A stretch of DNA of 64,000 nt from Bacteroidota bacterium (GTDB taxonomy: Bacteria > Bacteroidota > Bacteroidia > B-17B0 > Aurantibacillaceae), in NCBI GenBank assembly GCA_013298715.1, contig JAAFIQ010000002.1, positions 363,677 to 427,676 of the forward strand, given 5' to 3'. The position numbers and the translations under genes were made by a program. Positions within the stretch are counted from its first letter, which is position 1. Each line of letters begins with the position of its first letter. Positions 56,196 to 64,000 of this stretch are shown one piece after another. Below the pieces are notes generated by a model. The model ran no database searches. It had not been told where the DNA came from and saw only the letters and a list, made by a program, of their open reading frames with translations.

Positions 56196-58754
56196 TTATT
56201 GTTTTACAACTTTTAAAACTTGGCTATTATTATTGCTTATTACTTTTACATAATAAACACCGTTAGCTAAGTTACTTAAGTTTACATTAAAACTATTTTT
56301 ATCTGAGTTTAAATTTAATACTTTTCTACCAGTTAAATCCATCACTTCAATAGCTTTATTTAAACCATTTGCTAACTCAATAGTGAATACACCATTGTTA
56401 GGGTTAGGGTAGGCGCTTAAACCAACTAAAGCAGATTTTGAATCTAAATTAGTACAAAGAGAAACAATAATTGAGGTTGAAGTTGTGTTAGCACAACCAG
56501 TAACCGTATTAGTAAAGGCATACATTGGCATAAATGTACCGCTATTTGCACCCGCGCTAAATACATTACCAGCTACATTACTTCCTGTAAATACGCCACC
56601 AGCAGGGCTACCTGTTAAAGCAATTGTACCACCGTTAATACATATAGTATTTGCAGCTGCAGATAAACTTACACTTGGTAAAGCATTAACTGTAATAGAT
56701 TGAGCAGACATACCAACACAGCCTGCGCTAGATGTACCCATTGCAGTGTAAGTGGCATTAGCAGTTGGTGTAACAGAAATTGAAGTTGTTGTAGCGCCTG
56801 TATTCCAAGAGAATGTTGGAGCGCCACTAGCAATTAAGGTAGCTGAACTACCTGCACAAACAGCGCTGGAACCTGCAATAGAAATTACTGGGGAAGCGTT
56901 CACATTTAAAGAAACCGATGTAGTGCCAATACAACCAGCGGCAGAAGTTCCTGTTGCGGTATAAACTGTAGTAACTGTTGGTGAAACTGCGTTAGCAGCA
57001 GAGGTAGGACCATTATTCCAAGTATAAGTATTTGCTCCGCTTGCAGTTAAGGTTGCTGAACTACCAGCGCAAACCGCTGTTGAACCAGCAATTGAAATTG
57101 ATGGGTTAGGGTTAGAAATAACATTTCCAGATTGTTGTGTTTTGCAACCATTAGCAGTAGTAACTGTTGAGGAATACACACCTGGCGTTAAATTAGATAC
57201 AGTAGTTAACGTTGAGCCATTAGACCACATATAGGTGTAAGGAGGGTTTCCGCCAGTTGCATTTGCAGTTAAGCTTCCTGTTGCAGTTCCGCAAACTGAT
57301 GCATTTGCAATAGAAACAGTTGCATTTGGATTAACGGTTAAAGTTACTACAGCTGTGTTAGTACAGCTAACTATATTTGTTCCTGTAACCGTGTAAGAAG
57401 TTGTAACACTTGGCGAAACAGGAATAGCCGTTAAAGTAGAAGCGTTACTCCATAAATAAGAACTAGCACCACTAGCGGTTAATGTGGCCGAGTTACCAGC
57501 ACAGATGGATGTAGTTGGTGTGTTTGCTGAAACGGAAGGTGTGTTAACTGAGCAAGGAGCTGTGATTGATAAATCATCCCAAGTTAAATACCAAGGGTTA
57601 GATGTACCAACACATTTAATTGCAATAAAATAAATACCTGAACTAGCTACATTAAATGTATTGGTTAAAGTAGCGTATACTGTGTTTGTTAAAGCACCTG
57701 TTGCAGAGGCAATACTTGTTAAACCAGAAGTTGTTTGAGTATTACCCACCAACATATTAATCTCTGACCAACCAGCTAAACCATCAGTTATATATCTTAC
57801 GCTTGCAGAATAAGTTACACCAGCATTTAATTGTATACCATTTGTATAAAAATAATCACCAGTAGCGTTTGTTCCGTAACGGAAACTTGCATATTTATTA
57901 CCTGAGCTAGCAACTTGGTTATAAAAACCTGTAGCAGCAGTATAAGTACGGCAAATAGTTGGAAGATTAGATGCAGCCCATGAACAATTTGGTAATTGAT
58001 TATTAGTGGTGATACCTTCAAATCCTTCAAAATATGGAACAGAGTTAGTAGTTGTAACCGCAGGAGATAGTGATACAGCAGTAGCAGCAATACTTGAAGG
58101 GCCAACTGAACAAGTGATATTCATATTGTACCAAGTAGTTACTGTTGGCGCTAATACACTATAAGTTGATAAGGTAGCGCCTGGCACAGCAACAAAAGGT
58201 CCTGTAGCACTTACCGTAGAAGTGTTCCATTGATAAGAAATAACAGACCCTGTATAAGTTACATTTGCTGATAAAGTAACATTATTGCCTGGGCAAGGAT
58301 TTGGATTACTAGCTATAATTGTAGAGGCAACAGGCGCTACACATGGGATAATTGGTGTAACAACTATAACGGTTCGACAAGCGTTTTGTGTTGTACAAGC
58401 AGGAGGACCAGCTGCAGCAATGTGAATACGGTAAATACCTGGGGCAGGAATATTAACTGTTAAAGTAGTTAAACCAAAAGCACCTGGAAGCACAGTGTTA
58501 ACGTTATTCGTTACTGTGATATAATCTGTTGGAATATTACTTGTAATGGTATAGACACCAGCGGTTGGAAAATTGTCAACACTATACTCACCACCGTAAT
58601 TACAAGTGGTAACGGTTGTAGACGATCCCCCTACTGCACTAATATTTGTTGTACCTGAAGGGTACTGAGTTGGAGAAATACATTGCGCTTGTCCTTGATT
58701 TATGCCCAAACAGACAAATGCTGCTGCGCAAATTAAATTGTAAATTTTTGTCAT
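56196..58754 (-). CDS. Large surface protein with adhesin-type and Ig/PKD-like domains and T9SS type A sorting domain
   Basis: This 852-residue protein has a signal peptide (MTKIYNLICAAAFVCLGINQ) and an early beta-domain. At about 245-400 there is a choice-of-anchor-J/MAM-like segment (PYFEGFEGITTNNQLPNCSW, YLTWDDLSI), as in cleaved-adhesin proteins. Several Ig/PKD-like repeats follow (ICAGNSATLTASGASSYLWS, CAGSSATLTASGANTYTWN). The C-terminus (LSAYPNPNNGVFTIEL to VLKVVKQ) is the T9SS sorting signal. It is related in its repeats to the two glycine-rich proteins at 27.6-32.1 kb but lacks the glycine-rich region. Confidence 0.87.
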   Translation of the reverse strand: MTKIYNLICAAAFVCLGINQGQAQCISPTQYPSGTTNISAVGGSSTTVTTCNYGGEYSVDNFPTAGVYTITSNIPTDYITVTNNVNTVLPGAFGLTTLTVNIPAPGIYRIHIAAAGPPACTTQNACRTVIVVTPIIPCVAPVASTIIASNPNPCPGNNVTLSANVTYTGSVISYQWNTSTVSATGPFVAVPGATLSTYSVLAPTVTTWYNMNITCSVGPSSIAATAVSLSPAVTTTNSVPYFEGFEGITTNNQLPNCSWAASNLPTICRTYTAATGFYNQVASSGNKYASFRYGTNATGDYFYTNGIQLNAGVTYSASVRYITDGLAGWSEINMLVGNTQTTSGLTSIASATGALTNTVYATLTNTFNVASSGIYFIAIKCVGTSNPWYLTWDDLSITAPCSVNTPSVSANTPTTSICAGNSATLTASGASSYLWSNASTLTAIPVSPSVTTSYTVTGTNIVSCTNTAVVTLTVNPNATVSIANASVCGTATGSLTANATGGNPPYTYMWSNGSTLTTVSNLTPGVYSSTVTTANGCKTQQSGNVISNPNPSISIAGSTAVCAGSSATLTASGANTYTWNNGPTSAANAVSPTVTTVYTATGTSAAGCIGTTSVSLNVNASPVISIAGSSAVCAGSSATLIASGAPTFSWNTGATTTSISVTPTANATYTAMGTSSAGCVGMSAQSITVNALPSVSLSAAANTICINGGTIALTGSPAGGVFTGSNVAGNVFSAGANSGTFMPMYAFTNTVTGCANTTSTSIIVSLCTNLDSKSALVGLSAYPNPNNGVFTIELANGLNKAIEVMDLTGRKVLNLNSDKNSFNVNLSNLANGVYYVKVISNNNSQVLKVVKQ

Positions 58755-58776
58755 AGTTTTATTTTATTTGTTTTGG

Positions 58777-58784
58777 CAAATTTA
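58777..58784 (-). promoter_or_regulatory. -7 promoter box of the 56196-58754 gene
   Basis: On the minus strand TAAATTTG lies 22 nt before the ATG, fitting TAnnTTTG. Confidence 0.5.
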
Positions 58785-59130
58785 CAAAATTGTTATATTA
58801 ACTTTACTAACATTCTGTTAACATTAAAAAAATTAACATTTAACGCGGTTTAATTGCCATCTTTACTTTGACTCCAAAATAGATAGTGCAAAAAAAGAAT
58901 TATACGGTGAGGGTTATACCAAATCCAAAAATTAAAAGGTCAAATAATTTAACTAATCTTGTCGGTTTTTTAATTGGGAATTATTCTGTGGCAAAAACGT
59001 ATCGAGGCACCAACGCAATAACAAATTAGGATAATAAACTTCAATTGTCTCGATACAATTTTGCAAGAGGCAACTTCGGCAAGCTCAGTTACCAAGGCAA
59101 AATTTACTCAACACGAAAATGGACTAATTA
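58785..59130. other. Gene-free region with repeat fragments
   Basis: No gene is visible. ATACCAAAT at 58916-58924 matches the terminal sequence of family B elements but no partner end was found. GTATCGAG (58999-59006) and CTCGATAC (59049-59056) form an 8-bp inverted repeat. Probably decayed element remnants. Confidence 0.4.
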
Positions 59131-59390
59131 GGGTTCACTCAAAAACGCAAACATGCCAATTAATAAGTGCTTTAAGGATTAAATCCATTTTTATATGCAA
59201 AGCTTTTTGAAATTTTTTGAGAAAATCCTTGCACTAAAAAATAGAGTTTTTTTATTTCTTTTGGCTTGATAAAAATTAGCTGACTCATCGTTAGCTCAGT
59301 TCGAAGTATTTATATACATCTTCACTTCGCTGCCCGTGCCCGCCGTAGGCAGGTCGATTCAGCTAATTTTTATACATTTTGAGTGAACCC
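59131..59390 (-). mobile_element. MITE-like element, family A, copy 2
   Basis: A 260-bp element with the same 13-bp terminal inverted repeats as copy 1 (GGGTTCACTCAAA 59131-59143, TTTGAGTGAACCC 59378-59390), but reversed. Flanks are TAATTA on both sides; because TAATTA is its own reverse complement this may be a target duplication or an extension of the inverted repeat. It lacks the 19-bp palindrome present in copy 1. The interior matches over nearly the whole length. Confidence 0.8.
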
Positions 59391-59542
59391 TAATTAGTAA
59401 ATGTACTTGTTATTAAACAACTTTGAAGTGTTTTGCTTTTTTGATTTGAACAAAAATGGGATTGTTCAAAAAAGTAGTTAAGTGTTTAAGTAAACCTCAA
59501 ATAAACTAATAAATAAATAAATTTAAGTCCTAATATTTGTTA
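59391..59542. other. Gene-free AT-rich spacer
   Basis: Nothing recognisable between the MITE and the EVE-domain gene end. Confidence 0.5.
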
Positions 59543-59956
59543 TCATATTGTGGTTTCACCCATCAAGCAAATTTTATCAAACTCTGCTTGTGTTACTTTG
59601 CCTACGCTTAAACGTGATAATCTTACCAAATCCATTTTCTCTAGGCTCGGTTCTTTTTTTATAGCCTCTAAACTCACAGGCTTTTTTAAATCTTTGTAAG
59701 GCGCAAAATCTACTGCAAACCAAGCGGTTTCATCGGTTGTTGGGTCTTGATAATGTTCTTTTACAACTTTTGCAATGCCTACAATTTCAACGCCCTCATT
59801 ACTATGGTAAAAAAAAGCAAGGTCGCCTTTTTTCATATCTCTTAAATTGTTTCGTGCTGCATAGTTGCGCACACCATCCCAGAAAGTTTTTTTATCTTTT
59901 TTAAATTGTTCCCAACTATACTTAAATGGCTCGCTTTTTATTAACCAATAATTCAT
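59543..59956 (-). CDS. EVE-domain protein
   Basis: This 137-residue protein is a single EVE domain: MNYWLIKSEPFKYSWEQFKK, FWDGVRNYAARNNLRDMKKG and DLAFFYHSNEGVEIVGIAKV are the family core. EVE domains resemble YTH and PUA folds and bind modified bases in RNA or DNA. Function in this organism is unknown. It is 29 nt downstream of a zinc-ribbon-like protein gene on the same strand. Confidence 0.92.
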   Translation of the reverse strand: MNYWLIKSEPFKYSWEQFKKDKKTFWDGVRNYAARNNLRDMKKGDLAFFYHSNEGVEIVGIAKVVKEHYQDPTTDETAWFAVDFAPYKDLKKPVSLEAIKKEPSLEKMDLVRLSRLSVGKVTQAEFDKICLMGETTI

Positions 59957-59985
59957 AACCTAAATTTATAATCCAAATTTACCAA

Positions 59986-60396
59986 TTATTTTTTGTTAGG
60001 CGTTTCTGATTGCTTCTTCTCCGTCTCTTTCTCTTTGTTTGGGTTTGGCATACGTTTTCCCATAAAGCAGCTACTGAAACAGCCACTTAAAAATAGCGCT
60101 AGCAAAGCCAAATACCACACAGCTTTTTTGGTAATGGCACTGTTTTTATTAACTAATTTATGTTTTTGATAGGTATTAATTAATTTATCTCTCCAATCTC
60201 CAAAAGGTTTTTCAAGTTGCGTTGCTTTGTATAGGCCACATGATGCTGAGTTATTTTCAGTTTGACCCGGTGTAGATTTTCTAAAGTCCATTACCTTTTC
60301 TTTACAAGCATTACAAAATTTACCTCCTGAAATTGGGGCCATTTTGTTCCAACATTCTTTGCAGGTGAACGAAAGTTTTATGTTGTTTGTGTTCAT
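59986..60396 (-). CDS. Membrane protein with N-terminal zinc-ribbon-like Cys motif, unknown function
   Basis: This 136-residue protein has CKECW near residue 12 and FCNACKEKVMDF near residue 28, a four-Cys pattern seen at the start of many Bacteroidota proteins. One membrane helix follows at about 92-110 (AVWYLALLALFLSGCFSSCF), with a charged Lys/Glu tail. Start overlaps the preceding stop by one base (TAATG), so it is coupled to the paralogue pair upstream. No family function is known to me. Confidence 0.7.
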   Translation of the reverse strand: MNTNNIKLSFTCKECWNKMAPISGGKFCNACKEKVMDFRKSTPGQTENNSASCGLYKATQLEKPFGDWRDKLINTYQKHKLVNKNSAITKKAVWYLALLALFLSGCFSSCFMGKRMPNPNKEKETEKKQSETPNKK

Positions 60397-61004
60397 TAAA
60401 TTTGAGAAAGGACAATAATTAAATACGCCATATATAGACTTAAGTTAACTCCAGCGCCGATTCCGTATGCCCTCCATGCTTTTTTTCGTTTAATTTTTTC
60501 CGCCTCACGCTCGTAGGTTAATTTGTATTCAAATGATTTTGTACTTGGATTTGGCATTTTTAAATTCTTAGGTTTAATTTCAGTTGAGCTATAAATTACC
60601 GCAGGAATAAGTCCTAGAACGATGTTGCAGCCCGCTGAAACCCCAATTACAAAAGGCATACTGTTTGTTTTAAAATATCTATTGGCATCTATTTTGGCAC
60701 TCGTCATATTACCATTAATTAGGCTCATGGTGCTTTTAGTTTCAGTTTCATTATTGGCAACCGTAGGATTTGGACTAGAATCAAAAACTTCTTTTAAGCC
60801 CGTTTTATAAACTACGTATTCAATATCTTTCTTTTCTGATACATATAAAGGTCCATCAAGGTTATCCAAGCGTTTGTATTTTAATTGCGTAGAATTGAGC
60901 TCAACTATTTGACTCACAACAGTTGTTTTGTTTTTAAAATAAAGCGTGTCTTGACCTTGCAATCTAATTGAGAGTACCAAAAGAAAAATAATTAACCTGT
61001 ACAT
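60396..61004 (-). CDS. Unknown envelope protein, paralogue of the adjacent gene
   Basis: This 202-residue protein has a signal peptide (MYRLIIFLLVLSIRLQGQ), a conserved beta-domain (TLYFKNKTTVVSQIVELNST, YKRLDNLDGPLYV), two hydrophobic segments (about 117-140 and 180-200), and a charged KIKRKKAWRAYGIG linker. It is clearly paralogous to the gene at 61039-61653 over its whole length. No known function. The downstream gene is coupled. Confidence 0.72.
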   Translation of the reverse strand: MYRLIIFLLVLSIRLQGQDTLYFKNKTTVVSQIVELNSTQLKYKRLDNLDGPLYVSEKKDIEYVVYKTGLKEVFDSSPNPTVANNETETKSTMSLINGNMTSAKIDANRYFKTNSMPFVIGVSAGCNIVLGLIPAVIYSSTEIKPKNLKMPNPSTKSFEYKLTYEREAEKIKRKKAWRAYGIGAGVNLSLYMAYLIIVLSQI

Positions 61005-61038
61005 TTAATGAATTGTTTAAAATTGTTCAAATAAATAA

Positions 61039-61653
61039 TTACTGACTTAACACAGCAACAATAACAAAAAAAGCAATATTAATAGCCGAGCCTATGCCAT
61101 ATGCTTGCCATGTTTTGGTTCTCTTTATTCTGTAGGCTTGGTTGCTGTAAGCCTGTTTGTATTCTGATGTTTTAGACTCTGGTTTAGGCATGTCTAAATT
61201 TTCTGGATCGGGTTCATTATTACTAATTATTATAGCAGGAATTAGCCCACAGAAAGGAGTACAAAGTGCCGCTGTAACTCCAGTGCCAATTGGCCCTCCA
61301 ACAGGATTATAATACCTTCTTGCATCAATCATTCCGCTGGCAGAAGTGCCTGTTTTACCATACTCGTTATTTCCGTTGTTATCAAGTGTTTGAGGGGTTC
61401 CGTTAGTATATTGAAGCCCTGCAAACGATTCTTTTAAACCTGTAGAATAAACAACATAATTCAAATCCGATTTAGGTACTACATATTGCGGACCATCAAT
61501 ATTATCAAGCCTTTTATATTTAATTTGTGTTGGGTTTATTTCAACTATTTTGGCCACTACAGTGGTTTGATTATTAAAAAATAGAGTATCTTGCCCAAAT
61601 AAATAATTACCTATAACTAGTAAACCAAGTAATAAAAATCGATTTAAATGCAT
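61039..61653 (-). CDS. Unknown envelope protein, paralogue of the adjacent gene
   Basis: This 204-residue protein has a signal peptide (MHLNRFLLLGLLVIGNYLFG) and the same domain order as its neighbour (TLFFNNQTTVVAKIVEINPT, YKRLDNIDGPQYV, RIKRTKTWQAYGIG, two hydrophobic segments). It lies first in a minus-strand group with its paralogue, the Cys-motif membrane protein and EVE. The divergent rpmB operon begins 120 bp away. Confidence 0.72.
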   Translation of the reverse strand: MHLNRFLLLGLLVIGNYLFGQDTLFFNNQTTVVAKIVEINPTQIKYKRLDNIDGPQYVVPKSDLNYVVYSTGLKESFAGLQYTNGTPQTLDNNGNNEYGKTGTSASGMIDARRYYNPVGGPIGTGVTAALCTPFCGLIPAIIISNNEPDPENLDMPKPESKTSEYKQAYSNQAYRIKRTKTWQAYGIGSAINIAFFVIVAVLSQ

Positions 61654-61746
61654 ATTTCCAAATATATAAAAATATTAAACATAATTTATGCCTATTTTAT
61701 TGCTTATTTGGAGAAAATTAATAAAAATTAAATTTTAACAGAATTT

Positions 61747-61778
61747 TTTGGTAGATTAAATAACAAAGTGTATATTTG
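61747..61778 (+). promoter_or_regulatory. Promoter of rpmB-rpmG-DUF4295
   Basis: TTTG (61747-61750), 20-nt spacer, TATATTTG (61771-61778): full Bacteroidota-type promoter 43 nt before rpmB. Confidence 0.75.
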
Positions 61779-61820
61779 CACCCCTTAAATAAGGATTTAA
61801 CAAAGTAGATTTATAATATC

Positions 61821-62060
61821 ATGTCGCGCATTTGTCAATTAACAGGAAAAAAAGCAATGGGAGGAAATCATGTTTCTTTCTCAAATACCAAAACTCGTCG
61901 TCAATTTAAAGTGAACTTAAAACGCAAACGTTTTTTTGTTCCTGAAACTAATGAGTGGGTAACATTGCGTGTATCAACTTCAGCTATTAAAAACATTAAT
62001 AAAAAAGGCATTTACGCTTGCTTAAAAGAAGCTAAGGCCAATGGTATTTTAGCAGCATAA
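61821..62060 (+). CDS. rpmB: 50S ribosomal protein L28
   Basis: This 79-residue protein starts MSRICQLTGKKAMGGNHVSF and has NLKRKRFFVPETNEWVTLRV. It keeps one Cys of the zinc-binding form. First gene of a small ribosomal operon. Confidence 0.96.
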   Translation: MSRICQLTGKKAMGGNHVSFSNTKTRRQFKVNLKRKRFFVPETNEWVTLRVSTSAIKNINKKGIYACLKEAKANGILAA

Positions 62061-62078
62061 CCCATAAAATTTTAAGCA

Positions 62079-62261
62079 ATGGCAAAAAAAGGTAATAGAA
62101 TTCAAGTAATTTTAGAGTGCACAGAGCACAAAGAGAGTGGCAAACCGGGAACTTCGCGTTACATCACTACAAAAAACAAAAAAAACACGTCAGAACGTAT
62201 TGAGTTAAAAAAATACAACCCAATACTTAAAAAAATGACAACTCACAAAGAAATTAAATAA
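62079..62261 (+). CDS. rpmG: 50S ribosomal protein L33
   Basis: This 60-residue protein has [20 protein letters not shown] and [20 protein letters not shown]; only one Cys, the zinc-free form. It lies between rpmB and the DUF4295 gene. Confidence 0.95.
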   Translation: MAKKGNRIQVILECTEHKESGKPGTSRYITTKNKKNTSERIELKKYNPILKKMTTHKEIK

Positions 62262-62277
62262 TTTAATTTAACTCAAC

Positions 62278-62433
62278 ATGGCTAAAAAAGTAGTTGCAAC
62301 ATTAAAAACTGGTAAAGGAAATAGCTTTACTAAAGTTATAAAAATGGTAAAATCACCTAAAACTGGTGCTTACTCATTTAAAGAAGAAGTTGTGCATAAC
62401 GATCACATTGCAGATTTCTTAAAATCAAAATAA
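62278..62433 (+). CDS. DUF4295 family protein, possible Bacteroidota-specific ribosomal protein
   Basis: A 51-residue basic protein, MAKKVVATLKTGKGNSFTKV at the start and KEEVVHNDHIADFLKSK at the end. DUF4295 proteins occur after rpmG in Bacteroidota. A structure of a flavobacterial ribosome reported an extra protein named bL38; that this gene encodes it is my tentative recollection, not shown by the sequence. It is followed by a strong terminator before ftsY. Confidence 0.85.
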   Translation: MAKKVVATLKTGKGNSFTKVIKMVKSPKTGAYSFKEEVVHNDHIADFLKSK

Positions 62434-62455
62434 TTTTAAAAGTACTTTAATCTTA

Positions 62456-62489
62456 AAAAAATTCTTTCCTTTGTAGGAGAGAATTTTTT
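62456..62489 (+). terminator. Terminator or attenuator between DUF4295 and ftsY
   Basis: A 15-bp stem with one G.U pair (62456-62470, 62475-62489), loop TTGT, T-run in the 3' arm. It ends 18 nt before the ftsY ATG. Confidence 0.8.
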
Positions 62490-62507
62490 ATTTTACAACA
62501 TTTCTTA

Positions 62508-63470
62508 ATGGGATTTTTTTCAAAATTATTTAGCAAAGAAAACAAGGAGAGCTTAGATAATGGTCTTCAAAAAACCAAAGAAAGTTTTTTTGGCAAAATT
62601 TCAAAAGCAATTGCCGGTAAAAGTAGCGTTGATGCAGATGTTTTAGACAATTTAGAAGAAATTTTAATTAGCGGCGACGTAGGAGTAAATACTACTATAA
62701 AAATAATTAATAGAATTGAGGAGCGTGTTAAACGAGACAAATACGTTTCTTCATCAGAATTAAACAACATTTTAAGAGACGAAATTTCTCAACTACTTTT
62801 AGAAAACAACAGCACAAAAGTAATTCAGGATTTTAGTGCAGTTTTACCTAACAAGCCACACGTAATAATGGTTGTAGGTGTGAATGGTGTTGGTAAAACC
62901 ACATCTATTGGCAAATTAGCTTACCAATACAAACAGGCAGGCAAAGAAGTTATTTTAGGAGCGGCAGATACGTTTAGGGCCGCAGCTGTAGATCAACTAA
63001 AAATTTGGAGCGAGCGGGTAGGGGTTGAAATTGTTAGTCAAGGTATGGGTGCCGACCCTGCCAGTGTTGCTTTTGATACATTGAGTAGTGCCAAAGCAAA
63101 AAATGCTGATGTTGTAATTATTGATACAGCTGGGCGCTTACATAACAAAATAAATTTAATGAACGAACTATCTAAAATTAAAAACGTAATGAAAAAAGTG
63201 TTGCCCGATGCCCCACACGAAGTACTTTTGGTTTTAGATGGTAGCACAGGGCAAAATGCCATTGAACAATGTAAGCAATTTACCGCCGCTACCGATGTTA
63301 CGGCGTTGGCTGTAACTAAGTTAGATGGCACCGCTAAAGGTGGTGTGGTTATTGGCATTAGCGATGAGTTTAAAATTCCAGTAAAATATATAGGCGTAGG
63401 CGAAAAAATGACTGACTTACAATTGTTTAATCCAACAGAATTTGTAGATAGTTTGTTTGGAGGGAAGTAA
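62508..63470 (+). CDS. ftsY: Signal recognition particle receptor FtsY
   Basis: This 320-residue GTPase docks SRP-ribosome complexes at SecYEG. The NG domain has GVNGVGKTTSIGKLAYQYKQ, ILGAADTFRAAAVDQLKIW, IIDTAGRLHNKINLMNELSK and TKLDGTAKGGVVIGISDEF. The acidic A domain of E. coli is absent; the first 20 residues are short and basic/amphipathic, as in many bacteria. It follows a strong hairpin, so its expression may rely on readthrough. Confidence 0.96.
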   Translation: MGFFSKLFSKENKESLDNGLQKTKESFFGKISKAIAGKSSVDADVLDNLEEILISGDVGVNTTIKIINRIEERVKRDKYVSSSELNNILRDEISQLLLENNSTKVIQDFSAVLPNKPHVIMVVGVNGVGKTTSIGKLAYQYKQAGKEVILGAADTFRAAAVDQLKIWSERVGVEIVSQGMGADPASVAFDTLSSAKAKNADVVIIDTAGRLHNKINLMNELSKIKNVMKKVLPDAPHEVLLVLDGSTGQNAIEQCKQFTAATDVTALAVTKLDGTAKGGVVIGISDEFKIPVKYIGVGEKMTDLQLFNPTEFVDSLFGGK

Positions 63471-63613
63471 TCTGTAATTACTACAAATTTTGATTCATGA
63501 CAATTGTATAAACGGTAAGGATTTTTATTCCTCGAATTATATACTCAAAGTGCAATTTCGTTGATAAAAGGACTGCTATTGTGTAAATGCAGCGAAATAA
63601 AAAAACCGCATTC

Positions 63614-63904
63614 TTATTGAACCTCTACTAGTTTTACTTCAACACGCCTGTTAGCAGCTAACTTTTCATAGCAGTGTGCACATTTTAATTTTTCAGACTC
63701 GGAAACCAATAATTGAGAACTCCCATAACCTTTAAATGAAATTCTATCTTTTGAAATTTTAAAGTCGTTAATCAAGCAGTCTGCAATACTTTTTGCTCTG
63801 CAAGCAGATAATTCAAGATTTTTTTCTTTCTTTCCTCGTGTATCTGTATGAACTCCAATTTCAATTTTATAAGTTATACCAAATACAAATATTATATAGC
63901 CCAA
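63614..63904 (-). pseudogene. OmpA-family C-terminal domain fragment
   Basis: From 63876 downward the frame encodes most of an OmpA/Pal peptidoglycan-binding domain: KIEIGVHTDTRGKKEKNLEL, SACRAKSIADCL, RISFKGYGSSQLL and ANRRVEVKLVEVQ. The first residues (about 10) come from an unrelated sequence that begins ATACCAAAT on the + strand, the end of a family B element. The N-terminal half and signal peptide are missing, so the gene looks truncated by that insertion. It is unlikely to be functional. Confidence 0.65.
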
Positions 63905-64000
63905 TCTATTGACGAAAAAATATAGCTATAAGCACAAGCTGATATTATTATATTTTTAGTTAAACTTTGAGTTTGGCATTTAATAAATTCAGATAGTTCA
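63877..64000. repeat. Partial inverted-repeat element, family B, copy 3
   Basis: It starts TACCAAATAC and continues TAGCCCAATCT, like the left end of copy 2 (TACCAAATAT, TAGTCCAATCT). It runs off the window edge. It joins the OmpA fragment at about 63876. Confidence 0.5.

Noticed and set aside
58999..59056. GTATCGAG/CTCGATAC inverted repeat as an operator or attachment site
   Set aside because: Only 8-bp arms with a 42-bp loop and no gene start nearby; likely chance or element decay.

Overview
The window is a low-GC bacterial chromosome segment from the phylum Bacteroidota. Three things support this: four proteins carry C-terminal type IX secretion (T9SS) type A sorting domains; many genes are preceded by the Bacteroidota -7 promoter box TAnnTTTG, with a TTG or TTTG about 19-20 nt upstream; and Shine-Dalgarno sequences are nearly absent. 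The gene orders rpsL-rpsG-fusA-rpsJ and rpmB-rpmG-DUF4295-ftsY also fit. Family or genus cannot be fixed from sequence alone.

Layout. 1-5.1 kb: a thioredoxin-fold T9SS cargo protein, tRNA-Arg(CCT), an acidic unknown protein, a type II NADH dehydrogenase and fumarylacetoacetase. 5.2-8.4 kb: an accessory patch with a BAAT-type hydrolase, a Crp-like regulator, a HigB/HigA-like toxin-antitoxin pair with a clear operator/promoter, and two small lipoproteins. 8.4-25.9 kb: housekeeping genes: SecA, an SbtA-like permease, a cell-wall/beta-lactamase-fold block (serine hydrolase, lipoprotein, NagZ-AmpC-type fusion), ClpS, an M48 protease, an ABC exporter, a PpiD-like chaperone, a Nif3 protein and a zinc-ribbon coiled-coil protein. 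26.0-27.5 kb: a repeat-rich island with three 87-bp tandem copies of a 5' tRNA half, an intact tRNA-Val(TAC), a GIY-YIG nuclease gene whose stop codon lies inside a second, decayed tRNA, a decayed second GIY-YIG start, a MITE-like element and another inverted-repeat element. 27.6-32.1 kb: two large glycine-rich T9SS proteins that share an upstream motif. 32.3-37.9 kb: RsmE, ACP phosphodiesterase, an O-methyltransferase, a TPR/SpoIIE phosphatase gene split by one in-frame TAA, and a GT22-type mannosyltransferase.

38.0-55.7 kb is the str-S10-spc-alpha ribosomal supercluster (rpsL to rplQ, including secY, infA, rpmD and rpmJ), all on the + strand. Candidate internal promoters lie before rpsH and rpsM, and hairpins lie between rplB and rpsS, in the rpsH leader and between rpsK and rpsD. 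55.7-59.5 kb holds two more small inverted-repeat elements, a third large T9SS protein, and a second copy of the 26.9-kb MITE in opposite orientation. 59.5-61.7 kb has an EVE-domain protein and three unknown envelope-type proteins, two of them paralogous. 61.8-63.5 kb is rpmB-rpmG-DUF4295-ftsY. The window ends in an OmpA-domain fragment that appears to be cut by another copy of an inverted-repeat family.

The protein-export theme (SecA, SecY, FtsY, PpiD, T9SS cargo) is notable, but these are ordinary core genes. The most unusual material is the tRNA-derived repeat array with the tRNA/GIY-YIG tandem unit at 26.0-26.8 kb, and the three families of short inverted-repeat elements.
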